A stretch of DNA of 16,805 bases from Acidobacteriaceae bacterium (lineage in GTDB: Bacteria; Acidobacteriota; Terriglobia; Terriglobales; Acidobacteriaceae): positions 1 through 16,805 of the forward strand of contig JASHTU010000523.1 in the NCBI GenBank assembly GCA_030040395.1, given 5' to 3'. The position numbers and the translations under genes are program-made. Each line of letters opens with the position of its first letter. Position 1 is the first letter of the stretch. Positions 1-7,261 of this stretch are shown here, piece by piece. The notes beneath the pieces were generated by a model. The model was not told where the DNA came from and searched no databases. It saw only the letters and a list, made by a program, of their open reading frames with translations.

Positions 1-1
1 C

Positions 2-883
2 GCCCCCGCCGGCTACTATTGGGTTCCCGGCGCCTGGGTCGAGGCGCCCTATGAGGGCGCGCTCTGGACGCCCGGCTACTGGGCTTACGATCATAGCCGC
101 TACGCCTACTACCATGGCTACTGGGCGCGGCACATCGGTTTCTATGGCGGTATCAATTACGGCTTTGGCTACGTTGGCATCGGCTATCAAGGCGGCTATT
201 GGAACAATGGCCATTTCGCTTACAACCGCTACGTGAACAATGTGAATGTCACCGTCGTTCACAACGTCTACAACTACCAGATTCGGTATAACACCGTTTC
301 ACGGGTCAGCTTTAACGGCGGCCGCGGTGGCATCCAGGTGCGGCCCAGATTGGCGGAGCTGGCCGCTCTGCGCGAGCCCCACGTCGCGCCCATGCGCCCC
401 CAGATCGATTTGCGGTCTTCCGCCATGTCCAACCGCGCGCAATTCGAATCGGCCAATCACGGTCGTCCCGCCGAAGTGGCCTTCACGAGGCCCGTGGCCG
501 CCGAGCACAATGTGAGGCCCGAGACTCCGCAAGTGCGCAACCTGCCGCCCATGCGTATGCTTCCCGAGCCCCGCGCAACTGCCCCCGCCACCCGGATGGA
601 AGCGAACCATCCCGAGGCGAATCGCGCCGCCCCGGTGCGCCCCGAAAATCGCGCTGCGCCCAATCGCGTAGTTCCGACACGCCCAGAACCGAGTCGCACG
701 CAGTCCCGCCCTGTCCAACCCCAACGAGCGGAGCCCAATCGCCCGGAGCAACCACGCGCCGAAACCCATGCGGCCCCGGCGCGCCCTGAGCGCACTCCGG
801 CGCGTGCCCCCGCCGCGCGGCCTCAAACAGAAAAACGCAAGCCGACTCCCGAGCACCGGGAGGAGGCCAACCCGCACATGTAG
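2..883 (+). CDS. WXXGXW-repeat secreted protein, 5' end missing
   Basis: The reading frame is already open at base 2 and runs to the TAG at 881-883, giving 293 visible residues; the true start lies before the window. The visible N-terminus carries repeats of the form YYWVPGAWVEAP and LWTPGYW, matching the WXXGXW repeat family of exported proteins of unknown function. A Gly/Tyr/Asn-rich stretch follows (about residues 30-90, with YGGINYGFGY and GGYWNNGHF). The last ~200 residues are low-complexity and rich in Pro, Arg, Ala and Glu (repeated RPEP/NRPEQP-like units), so probably disordered. An internal GTG at 233 could be taken for a start, but the WXXGXW part upstream is in the same frame and clearly coding. 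Cell-surface or periplasmic location is inferred from the family; no function is known. Confidence 0.8.
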   Translation, partial: APAGYYWVPGAWVEAPYEGALWTPGYWAYDHSRYAYYHGYWARHIGFYGGINYGFGYVGIGYQGGYWNNGHFAYNRYVNNVNVTVVHNVYNYQIRYNTVSRVSFNGGRGGIQVRPRLAELAALREPHVAPMRPQIDLRSSAMSNRAQFESANHGRPAEVAFTRPVAAEHNVRPETPQVRNLPPMRMLPEPRATAPATRMEANHPEANRAAPVRPENRAAPNRVVPTRPEPSRTQSRPVQPQRAEPNRPEQPRAETHAAPARPERTPARAPAARPQTEKRKPTPEHREEANPHM

Positions 884-1060
884 CCGTTCATGGGCGGGCG
901 ACGCGCCGAGAACGTCGAGTTGCGGCGCGATGATCGATGTCTTACAAGCCCGCTCGTCATCGTTTTTTCGCTACTTGATTTGCTTGCGCGCTCAATATAG
1001 GCGTGCAGGTTCCTCTTTTCGGCGCCCTTCCGGGCGGACCGGCGCATTTATGCTGTGAAC

Positions 1061-2038
1061 ATGACAACTCTGACCTCGCATTCCCTTCGCATCCTCGGCA
1101 ACTCCGACCTTCGCATCACCCCCATCGGTTTTGGCGCCTGGGCCATCGGCGGCGGCGACTGGCAATTTGCGTGGGGGCCCCAGAACGACAATGACTCGGT
1201 TGGGGCGATTCATCGCGCCATCGAATTGGGGATCAATTGGATCGATACCGCCGCGGTTTACGGACTGGGTCACTCGGAAGAGGTGGTCGGCCGCGCGCTT
1301 AAGGGCGCCAGCCCCAAGCCCTATGTGTTCACCAAATGTTCCCGCCGGTGGAATTCCGACCGAACAATCTTCGGCGCGCTCAACCCCGCTTCGCTGGCTG
1401 AAGAATTGGAGGACTCGTTACGCCGGCTAGGCGTCGACACCATCGATCTTTACCAGATTCACTGGCCGAACCCTGAAGACGAGATTGAAACTGCCTGGAA
1501 GGCGCTCGAACGGTTGCGCAAGCAGGGCAAGATCCGCTGGATAGGCGTCTCGAACTTCAATGTAGAACAGATGAAACGTATCCAGAAGATTGCGCCCGTC
1601 ACCAGCCTGCAGCCTCCGTATTCCATGCTTCGCCGCAGCGTCGAAGAGGAGATTTTGCCCTACGCGCAGGTCAACAGCATCGGGGTGATCAATTATTCCC
1701 CGATGGTTTCGGGGCTGTTGACCGGCAAGATGAACGCCGAGCGCGTCCGAGCGATGCCGGCCGACGACTGGCGCCGCCATGCGGTTGAGTTCAACGAGCC
1801 GCGGTTGAGCCGCAATTTGCGCCTAGTAGAACTGCTTCGCGAAATTGGGAGCGCGCACGGCGTTACTCCAGGCGTGGTCGCGATTGCGTGGACACTGCAC
1901 CATCCGGCCATCACCGCTGCCATCGTGGGTGGCCGCAATGCCCGGCAGGTGGAGGAGACGGTTCCCGCGCTCGACTATCGCCTGAGCGACCAGGAGTTTC
2001 GCAACATCAATATGTTTCTTGATGCAAATGCGGCTTGA
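1061..2038 (+). CDS. aldo/keto reductase
   Basis: This is a full-length (325 aa) member of the aldo/keto reductase superfamily, a (beta/alpha)8 barrel using NADPH to reduce carbonyl substrates. The catalytic tetrad is intact: D62 and Y67 in WIDTAAVYGLGHSEE, K92 in VFTKC, and H134 in LYQIHWP. The C-terminal AIVGGRNARQVEE is the usual NADP-binding segment. The pattern fits the yeast-type/YajO-like AKRs, but the substrate cannot be told from sequence. A GTG two codons upstream (1055) is an alternative start; neither start has a convincing ribosome site, and ATG 1061 was preferred. The gene stands alone and ends just before a bidirectional-looking terminator. Confidence 0.92.
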   Translation: MTTLTSHSLRILGNSDLRITPIGFGAWAIGGGDWQFAWGPQNDNDSVGAIHRAIELGINWIDTAAVYGLGHSEEVVGRALKGASPKPYVFTKCSRRWNSDRTIFGALNPASLAEELEDSLRRLGVDTIDLYQIHWPNPEDEIETAWKALERLRKQGKIRWIGVSNFNVEQMKRIQKIAPVTSLQPPYSMLRRSVEEEILPYAQVNSIGVINYSPMVSGLLTGKMNAERVRAMPADDWRRHAVEFNEPRLSRNLRLVELLREIGSAHGVTPGVVAIAWTLHHPAITAAIVGGRNARQVEETVPALDYRLSDQEFRNINMFLDANAA

Positions 2039-2061
2039 CGTCGCCCGGTTGCCATTGAGTC

Positions 2062-2090
2062 AAAAGCCCTGGCTGTCGACCGGGGCTTTT
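2062..2090. terminator. bidirectional intrinsic terminator
   Basis: AAAAGCCC and GGGCTTTT form an 8-bp perfect stem around a ~13-nt loop. The A-tract on one side and T-tract on the other let it act on both strands. It sits between the converging aldo/keto reductase (plus) and the 172-aa membrane protein (minus). Confidence 0.6.
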
Positions 2091-2114
2091 GCATGTCGGA
2101 GGCTTGGAAACGGC

Positions 2115-2633
2115 TTACATCGCCGCCACAAAATCAGGAACCCGCGCAGCGGCGTAATCCTGCAGGAACTGAGTCATCCGCGCCGCCATGCCGATGTATA
2201 TCGACGCAGCGCGGAAGGCATTCACGCGCACGCCTTCGCTGGCCTTAGTAAAGCCATATTGCGCGAGCGCAGTAAGGACGCATAGGCGAATCTGCATTGC
2301 GTCACTATGCAGTGTCTCGATGAGAACACGGTCCACCCCTTGGCAACACTTGGCGGCATAATCCGCCATTTCCTGCATCACGCGGGCATTCTGATACATG
2401 ACCCAAAGCCCCTTCGGGCCTTGCATGCGCTGCCAAGCGTCTTCGGGTGTGGCGCTCAAGCCCTCCTGCCAGAGAAAGCGGTCGCTTAATTCGCGCGCAC
2501 TCCAATCCGGTCGAAGGCGGGCCAGTAGGGTTTCCCAGGTTTGAGCGTTGCGGCGCCGGATATTCATCCACCACCGACCAAGGCAAAACACAATTCCTAC
2601 CAGGACCGCAATCTGTACTAACGATGAAATCAT
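2115..2633 (-). CDS. hypothetical protein with one N-terminal membrane anchor
   Basis: A 172-aa protein that I do not recognise. Residues 4-22 (SLVQIAVLVGIVFCLGRWW) form one hydrophobic segment, followed by a basic stretch (RRR) that should stay in the cytoplasm. The rest looks helical and soluble, with several Trp (WETLLARLRPDW, RFLWQEG) and two adjacent Cys (AAKCCQGV). The AAG GG just upstream of the ATG (reverse strand) is an acceptable ribosome site. A 10-bp interrupted inverted repeat lies ~17 bp upstream of the start (2650-2674). The 270-aa membrane protein lies upstream on the same strand, 191 bp away, so co-transcription is possible but not shown. Confidence 0.7.
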   Translation of the reverse strand: MISSLVQIAVLVGIVFCLGRWWMNIRRRNAQTWETLLARLRPDWSARELSDRFLWQEGLSATPEDAWQRMQGPKGLWVMYQNARVMQEMADYAAKCCQGVDRVLIETLHSDAMQIRLCVLTALAQYGFTKASEGVRVNAFRAASIYIGMAARMTQFLQDYAAARVPDFVAAM

Positions 2634-2649
2634 AAGGAACCCTTCACAC

Positions 2650-2674
2650 CGGGATTTGGTAACATACCATCCCG
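2650..2674. promoter_or_regulatory. interrupted inverted repeat upstream of the 172-aa gene
   Basis: CGGGA-tt-TGGTA-aca-TACCA-TCCCG gives ten paired bases with a 2-nt bulge and a 3-nt loop. It lies in the leader of the minus-strand gene starting at 2633. It could be an operator, a leader hairpin or a weak terminator of the gene upstream; no T-tract follows on either strand, which argues against the last. Confidence 0.35.
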
Positions 2675-2824
2675 ATCGATTCGCTCCGTGCGCTTCTCGT
2701 ACTTATTACTTACCAGAAAATCGGACGTTTGTGCACAAAAAAACACCGTTTTAACGCTTTTCGCGCCAAAATCGGGAATCGTTCGTTCAGTGTACTAAAG
2801 TAACATGCGCCATTCGAGGGCGGT

Positions 2825-3637
2825 TTAAAGCGGGCCAATCTTGCCCGTCCTACCCGACCCCGAATCTGCAAGCGCGATCCGGGCAGCCTTGGCCGACCCA
2901 GCCATCGCCAACAGCAAATGCTGCATTTGCGGGCTGAACGCGCGGCGTTGCTCTTCCTGCTGAGCGAAACTCACCACCCAATAAAGCAGGGAGCAGAGGT
3001 AACTGGCCACCACCAACTCATTCCAATGGCTATACTGCGCCCAGGTTGACTGATGGGTGTGCAGCATGGCCACGGCGACCCCGATGAGCGAATTGAATCC
3101 CAGGCCGGTGGCAATCTGCAATTCTCGATTCCGCCATCCGATCGAGAGCAACTGGCTCAGGCCAGCGAGGGCCAGGAAAACAACGACCCTCAGAATCGAA
3201 AAGGTTTGTTGGAGGCGCATCAACCCCCCTACTTCACGAGGCATATGGCTGGCCGCAGGAAGTCCGGCAAAGGGCCAAATTACGGCGCCGAGGGCGAGGA
3301 TGAGCGCGCCCACCACTAGGAGCGCGCCCCGCGGCAGCGAAGAGCGCACCGGCCTTAGCACGGACCAGGCCAACTCGACCAACACGCCGAACAGCATCGT
3401 GGAATCCACAATGACCGTCACCAGGTAAACGGTGACATATACCGAATATGCCCCGGCATGGGACGGTCGGGAATAGCCATGCAGAATGGCGTAAACCGAT
3501 ATGCTCGCCACCAGGGTCCAGACACTATACAGCGAGAAAACAGGGAAGGAACGCCACACACGCCGGTAAAGCAGTAGCGCGACAACCGCCGCCTCCGCCA
3601 CGCTAGCTGAAAACCACAGAATGGCGTCCAAACTCAT
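2825..3637 (-). CDS. polytopic membrane protein of unknown function
   Basis: A 270-aa protein with about six to seven hydrophobic segments: roughly residues 7-25, 32-52, 66-90, 103-125, 147-165, 176-192 and 207-225 (for example AALLLV, LYSVWTLVASISVYAIL and YVTVYLVTVIVDSTMLFGVL). The C-terminal ~45 residues are hydrophilic and probably cytoplasmic. No enzymatic motif is visible. It resembles the seven-helix acidobacterial hypothetical proteins that sometimes precede sensor kinases, but no kinase domain is present here, so no function is assigned. The start follows from the ATG at 3637, although the ribosome site is weak. A short CGGGC/GCCCG hairpin overlaps the last codons and may help termination. 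Confidence 0.75.
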   Translation of the reverse strand: MSLDAILWFSASVAEAAVVALLLYRRVWRSFPVFSLYSVWTLVASISVYAILHGYSRPSHAGAYSVYVTVYLVTVIVDSTMLFGVLVELAWSVLRPVRSSLPRGALLVVGALILALGAVIWPFAGLPAASHMPREVGGLMRLQQTFSILRVVVFLALAGLSQLLSIGWRNRELQIATGLGFNSLIGVAVAMLHTHQSTWAQYSHWNELVVASYLCSLLYWVVSFAQQEEQRRAFSPQMQHLLLAMAGSAKAARIALADSGSGRTGKIGPL

Positions 3638-3732
3638 TGTCTGAGCCCACCCCGAATATGCCTCGGCAACACCTAGAGTTTAGCAACAAACTCCCGGGAG
3701 CGGACTTCCACGAAACGGTTAGCCGGCTGACA

Positions 3733-4053
3733 CTAACTGACCGGCGGAGGCGGTGGGAAGGGCCAAATGGGCTCGGAGGCGGCCATCGTGGACGGTGGTG
3801 GCGGGAAGGGCCAAATGGGCTCGGAAGCGGCCTTCATGGGCGGTGGTGGCGGGAAAGGCCAAATGGGCTCGGAAGCGGCCTTCATGGGCGGCGGCGGCGG
3901 GAAAGGCCAAATGGGCTCAGAGGCGGCAGAGACTTGATGAATGCTAATCCCGGAACGAACCGGAGACGACGTCGATGCGAGCGCGTAGGTGGCCCCGAGC
4001 CCGATGATGATGCTAAAGATCCCAATACGAATTGCAAGCGAACGCGAAATCAT
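3733..4053 (-). CDS. small Sec-exported peptide with four tandem W/P-rich units
   Basis: A 106-aa protein. The frame opens further upstream, but an AAGGAG ribosome site nine bases before ATG 4053 fixes the start. Residues 1-26 are a typical Sec signal peptide (MISRSLAIRIGIFSIIIG, then a cleavage-type ALA|S). About 17 residues of linker follow, then four head-to-tail units of SEPIWPFPPPPP separated by MKAA or TMAA spacers (16 residues, 48 bp each). The protein ends at the last unit with PPPPPVS. There are no Cys and no known domain. It stands alone between a membrane protein and the extragenic element. It may be a wall- or envelope-associated proline-rich peptide, or a precursor cut into W/P peptides; the second is speculation. 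A long plus-strand ORF over the same bases is a shadow. Confidence 0.75.
   Translation of the reverse strand: MISRSLAIRIGIFSIIIGLGATYALASTSSPVRSGISIHQVSAASEPIWPFPPPPPMKAASEPIWPFPPPPPMKAASEPIWPFPPPPSTMAASEPIWPFPPPPPVS
3742..3927. repeat. 48-bp tandem repeat, about four copies
   Basis: Units begin GGCCAAATGGGCTCGGA at 3761, 3809, 3857 and 3905, exactly 48 bp apart; a partial copy precedes the first. Copies two and three differ at only a few positions, so the array expanded recently. The period is a whole number of codons and encodes the repeat units of the minus-strand exported peptide. Confidence 0.9.
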
Positions 4054-4330
4054 GAACGTACACTCCTTGTTGAATCTGAAAGTTTTCGCACCGTAAGAGT
4101 AACCCATAACGGTGAGCGTCGCTACCACAAAAGTAACGTTTTCTTCAGTATTCGGGACGGAATTGGGACAACAATTGAATGCCCGCAAAAAATGGCTCCA
4201 CACGCGCGACTATTCGGTTTCTTGGGCATCGGACGTAAGTGTCGAGCATCTGATTGACTGCTGATCCGCGCATGCAAAACGCCCTGACTCCTTAGATCCA
4301 GCTAAGCGAACTTGCGGGCTTGCGGGTGAG

Positions 4331-4798
4331 GCTTGCCGGTTATTTCCGCCAAACCGCTAGAATAGTTTTAGGGAACAGAACGGGGTGATCCCTCTTCCGG
4401 CGACGGGCCGGCCCGGGAAGGTGGCCAGTACAGTTGTAAATCGGCGAATTCGGAGGGAGCCGAGGGGTTCAGCCTTCGAAAAATGCCCGGATGGCCAGGC
4501 CTTCAGCCTCCGGGCTTTGGCTTTTCTGGCCCAGGATACAACCACAACTGTAGCGCTAGGCACAGCCGCCATCCCCCGGGCCTTGGCTGTTTTTTGCGGC
4601 CCCTTCGCAGCCAGGCTCTGCCTGGGACTGCACCAAAAGCGGGGCAAAACGACCGAAAATGGTCCGTAAGTCCTTATGATCGAAGATTTTAGGATCTAAC
4701 ACCTTTATTATCAATAATTTAGACCCAGTACTAAATAGTACAAGTGGTTGCAAACAAACCACTTAACCCTATTTGGGAGGAGGGGGTAGGGGTAACTG
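4331..4798 (-). repeat. structured extragenic element, copy A (inverted relative to copy B)
   Basis: This region is the reverse complement of a second copy at 13301-13759. Shared landmarks, read on the minus strand from 4798, are: CAGTTACC plus a C-rich tract; TACTATTTAGTACTGGGTC; TTGATAATAAAGG; GTTAGATCCTAAAATC; ATAAGGACTTACGG; a CCAGGC/GCCTGG hairpin (4611-4625); GGATGGCGGCTGT; CGGCCCGGGA; and the closing end with GCTAG next to GGCGGAAATAACCGGCAA. The middle (about 4420-4555) differs in sequence from copy B but is bounded by its own paired arms. Both copies lie between genes. No transposase, target duplication or convincing ORF was found inside. Confidence 0.88.
4429..4552. repeat. nested hairpin core of copy A
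   Basis: TACAGTTGT (4429-4437) pairs perfectly with ACAACTGTA (4544-4552), enclosing an inner stem GCCCGG (4485-4490) / CCGGGC (4510-4515). The same outer-stem/inner-stem plan occurs at the same place in copy B with different sequence. Confidence 0.65.
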
Positions 4799-5084
4799 AA
4801 AAGTACATGGCATATAACCCATGGACTGCGATACCGATCGATCGCCAACTTGCGGACGTGCCATTCCGTGCAGCGGGGCCAACCTTCTGTCTTTTATCTC
4901 TCCTCTCTTCGTTGCCGGCTTGACCAGCGAGCCGCTCCCGGTATTTCTGAAATGAGGGTCGCCCCTCGCCCATCGGGTACATGTTCTAACTCGAAAATGA
5001 TTACTATTCTTGAAACTTTGGTGCCGTGGGTCGCGCCGGAAAAATGGGCTAGATTGGCCTTAGGGATTTTCTTGGTGTCTAGCC
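4799..5084. other. gene-free stretch before the PilZ gene
   Basis: I see no coding sequence with good features here. It must hold the promoter of the PilZ/LuxR operon, but no convincing -35/-10 pair can be picked out by eye. Together with copy A and the leader at 4054-4330, this makes ~1 kb without a gene. Confidence 0.4.
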
Positions 5085-5447
5085 ATGACTAGTTTGAAAT
5101 CCTATTCTTCCCCGCGCTCCAGCGGCCGCACGTCGGTCGGCCCGCGGCAAGAAGTGCGTTGTGCGGTGCGATTCCCTTTAACATTGCCCGTCGTGCTGGC
5201 CTCGGACGAAGGGGAGTTCTCCGCAATGACCCGCAACGTCTCCGGCAACGGGGTGCTCTTTGCGTTGGATCATGAGTTGCAACCCGGCCTCAAGATCAAT
5301 TTTTCTTTGCGCATGCCGGGCGCCGTTTTAGGAGCTGCACACGATGTGCTGGTTCATTGTGCCGGACGTGTGGTACGCTGCTCGTTAAGCCAAAGCCAAT
5401 ATCTCGCGGCCGCCACAATTGACGATTATCAGTTTGCGGAGCAGTGA
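5085..5447 (+). CDS. single-domain PilZ protein (probable c-di-GMP receptor)
   Basis: A 120-aa protein covering one PilZ beta-barrel. The two c-di-GMP-contact motifs are present: R25 and R29 in EVRCAVRFPL (RxxxR) and N51-S53-G56 in TRNVSGNGVLF ([D/N]xSxxG). Family knowledge therefore predicts c-di-GMP binding, although the first arginine pair is not the RR form seen in strong binders. The N-terminal ~20 residues are Ser/Arg-rich and probably unstructured. There is no clear ribosome site at ATG 5085. The next gene begins nine bases after the stop, so the two are almost certainly co-transcribed. This links second-messenger sensing to the DNA-binding regulator that follows. Confidence 0.85.
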   Translation: MTSLKSYSSPRSSGRTSVGPRQEVRCAVRFPLTLPVVLASDEGEFSAMTRNVSGNGVLFALDHELQPGLKINFSLRMPGAVLGAAHDVLVHCAGRVVRCSLSQSQYLAAATIDDYQFAEQ

Positions 5448-5456
5448 GAAACGCAA

Positions 5457-6227
5457 ATGGCTTTAGGCAAACAGTCAGTCATGGACATTCTCGACGACAC
5501 CCCTGACGGCGAGGCAATCGAGGGATCGGCCAAGCCGGGCACGATTCGGATCATCCTGGCGGATTCGCAGGCCATCTACCGCGTAGGCATTCGTAAAGTC
5601 TTCGCCCTGGAAGACGATCTGCGCGTGGTGGCTCAAGCAGATTCTTTCGAGAACCTGCGCACCGCCGTCGGGCGTTATCCTACGGATGTCGTGCTTCTGG
5701 AAGGCAGCTTGCTGGCCGGCACGACCAACGCCATTCCGGAACTGCTGCGGACTGCTCCTGAGGTCAAATTGATCGTTCAAGCGGTTGGGGCCGATGAAAG
5801 CCAGACCGTGGAACTCTACCGCCGCGGCGTCCGTGGCATCATTCCGCGCACCATTTCCCCTGATCTGCTGGTTCGCTGCGTACGCAGAATTGCCGCCGGC
5901 GAGACGTGGATCGATAACCAGTCGGTGAACTGGGTGATTGAAGCGTATCGCGCCCAGGCCGCCGCTTTAGTCAGCCCCCGCAGTCAACCCCGGCTCTCGC
6001 CCAAGGAGATGTCGATCATCACCTGCATCACCCAAGGTAAGCGCAACAAAGAGATTGCTTTTCAGTTGGGCACCACCGAACAGGTGATCAAGAACTATCT
6101 GCGTAAAATCTACGACAAGCTGGGCGTCTCAGACCGACTCGAGCTGGCGCTTTATTGTTTGCACAACAAGATCGTCCAAGCCGACTTGGATGAAGAATTG
6201 GTGGCGCAGAAAGTTATTCACGAATGA
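5457..6227 (+). CDS. LuxR/NarL-type regulator with a degenerate receiver domain
   Basis: A 256-aa protein with a receiver-like domain (about residues 30-150) and a LuxR/GerE helix-turn-helix (about 180-240, LSPKEMSIITCITQGKRNKEIA and VIKNYLRKIYDKLGVSDR). The receiver lacks the phosphorylation set: the acceptor Asp is E82 (DVVLLEGSL), the usual acidic pair is D36-S37 (IILADSQ), the switch Thr/Ser is A108 (LIVQAVG), and the conserved Lys is R130 (GIIPRTIS). It should therefore act without phosphotransfer, possibly locked by the Glu. The N-terminal ~28 residues are an acidic extension; M9 is an alternative start. It follows the PilZ gene by nine bases, and its end overlaps the converging MarR gene by ten bases. 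DNA targets are unknown. Confidence 0.9.
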   Translation: MALGKQSVMDILDDTPDGEAIEGSAKPGTIRIILADSQAIYRVGIRKVFALEDDLRVVAQADSFENLRTAVGRYPTDVVLLEGSLLAGTTNAIPELLRTAPEVKLIVQAVGADESQTVELYRRGVRGIIPRTISPDLLVRCVRRIAAGETWIDNQSVNWVIEAYRAQAAALVSPRSQPRLSPKEMSIITCITQGKRNKEIAFQLGTTEQVIKNYLRKIYDKLGVSDRLELALYCLHNKIVQADLDEELVAQKVIHE

Positions 6228-6775
6228 CGGCGCTTCCCCTCGTCCGCACCCACAGTGCTCCTGTCTACCCTTGCCTCCCCATCGCAATCACATTGGCGCG
6301 CCGGCGTTTTGCCCCCGCTGTTTCGCGCCAACTCAAGCAGGCGGTTCAACTCAGTGAGTTCTTCCGGCTTCATGTCGCCGAGCAGAGCTTTAGGAACCTG
6401 CCGGACCACCGGATCGATGGCCTGCAATAGTTCGAGGCCGGCTTCAGTAATTTGCGTCCACACCCTACGCCGGTCGCGCCGGTCGCGCCGTTGCCGCGCC
6501 AGCTTAAGCGCCTTTAGCCGGCTCAAAAGCCGCGTGATGTCAGGCTCGGCGGTAATCATGCGGCTGCCGATGGCGGCGCACGTGAGCCCCTGCGGGAACG
6601 CTCCGCGCAAAATGCGCAACACGTTGTATTGCGTCGACGTGACGCCCCGGGCGCGAATCTCAAGCTGAAGCCGGCGGTGCAGGCAATCGGAGGTGTGCAG
6701 CAAATTCAGGAGCGTTTCCTCCTCCAGGCTGGAAAAGGGCGCCTCCTGCTTGATTTCAACTTTCAGACTCGCCAT
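6218..6775 (-). CDS. MarR-family transcriptional regulator
   Basis: A 185-aa winged-helix regulator. The DNA-binding region spans about residues 45-115. It includes TSTQYNVLRIL (first helix), LTCAAIGSRM and ITRLLSRLKALKL (recognition helix), and the basic wing DRRDRRRVWTQITEAG, which is diagnostic for MarR proteins. The C-terminal ~35 residues are charged and probably disordered. The frame continues upstream to 6997, but ATG 6775 is where homology-like sequence begins, so it was chosen; a weak CGGGG precedes it. The gene is divergent from the Mo-hydroxylase operon, with 486 bp between them. That is a common layout for a MarR protein that controls its neighbour in response to an aromatic or aldehyde ligand. 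This link is inference. Confidence 0.87.
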   Translation of the reverse strand: MASLKVEIKQEAPFSSLEEETLLNLLHTSDCLHRRLQLEIRARGVTSTQYNVLRILRGAFPQGLTCAAIGSRMITAEPDITRLLSRLKALKLARQRRDRRDRRRVWTQITEAGLELLQAIDPVVRQVPKALLGDMKPEELTELNRLLELARNSGGKTPARQCDCDGEARVDRSTVGADEGKRRHS

Positions 6776-7141
6776 GTCGCCCCGGGAAATCCACTTCTTC
6801 CCGGCTCCGATCTTGCCTTGCCGGTGCGCGGCGTCGTTCAGCGCCGTGCTATGCCAATGATGTTTGATGACAGGCGTTTGTCGCAACCGGCAACCTGCTT
6901 CTCGCACAGGCCCGTGGCCCAAACAGGCCTGGCAACCATGAAGCCGATTTGGCGATTGCGTATGGCCCTGCCGCACCTCAGGGGGGCTTTGTCCCAAATA
7001 ATGAGACTTTTCCAGGCGTGAAGCGACGCCAACCGCTTATTCTCGAAAAGATTGTCATTGCCATTTGCGAGTTTTCGCGACGTTCTGGCTTCACAAACCG
7101 GCAATCCGGGATTAAGATAGCGGCATCGTTGCGTTCATAGC

Positions 7142-7169
7142 TTGCCAGCGATGGATTCTCCAAATTAAT
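7142..7169 (+). promoter_or_regulatory. possible sigma70-like promoter of the Mo-hydroxylase operon
   Basis: TTGCCA (7142-7147, five of six to consensus) is followed after 16 bp by ATTAAT (7164-7169, four of six). The -10 overlaps the AAATTAATTT palindrome, which would suit repression by the divergent MarR protein. Found by eye only; other placements are possible. Confidence 0.25.
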
Positions 7170-7250
7170 TTCTTAAACGCCATTGTTCTGAGATCGACCC
7201 GGTCTTTGTAGTGCGCAGCGATTCGCATCCCCTGAAAGAAACCTGAACCC

Positions 7251-7255
7251 GGAGG
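7251..7255 (+). promoter_or_regulatory. ribosome binding site that fixes the start of the [2Fe-2S] subunit
   Basis: GGAGG touches the first ATG (7256) but stands six bases before the second (7262), so the second is the usable start. Confidence 0.75.
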
Positions 7256-7261
7256 ATGGGC

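Larger units (their letters stand above)
6776..7261. other. divergent control region between marR-like gene and Mo-hydroxylase operon
   Basis: 486 bp with no supported gene. The short ORFs in it have no ribosome sites or recognisable sequence. It must hold promoters for both directions. The part near 7160-7175 is unusually A/T-rich and contains a perfect 10-bp palindrome, AAATTAATTT (7162-7171). Confidence 0.5.

Noticed and set aside
299..877. 192-codon minus-strand ORF.
   Set aside because: It is the antisense of the Pro/Arg-rich tail of the WXXGXW protein, where GC-rich codons keep several frames open.
3637..4257. 206-codon plus-strand ORF across the tandem repeat.
   Set aside because: It is antisense to the peptide gene, which has a signal peptide and an AAGGAG site; the plus frame has neither and is only the repeat read backwards (GR/RWWRE-rich).
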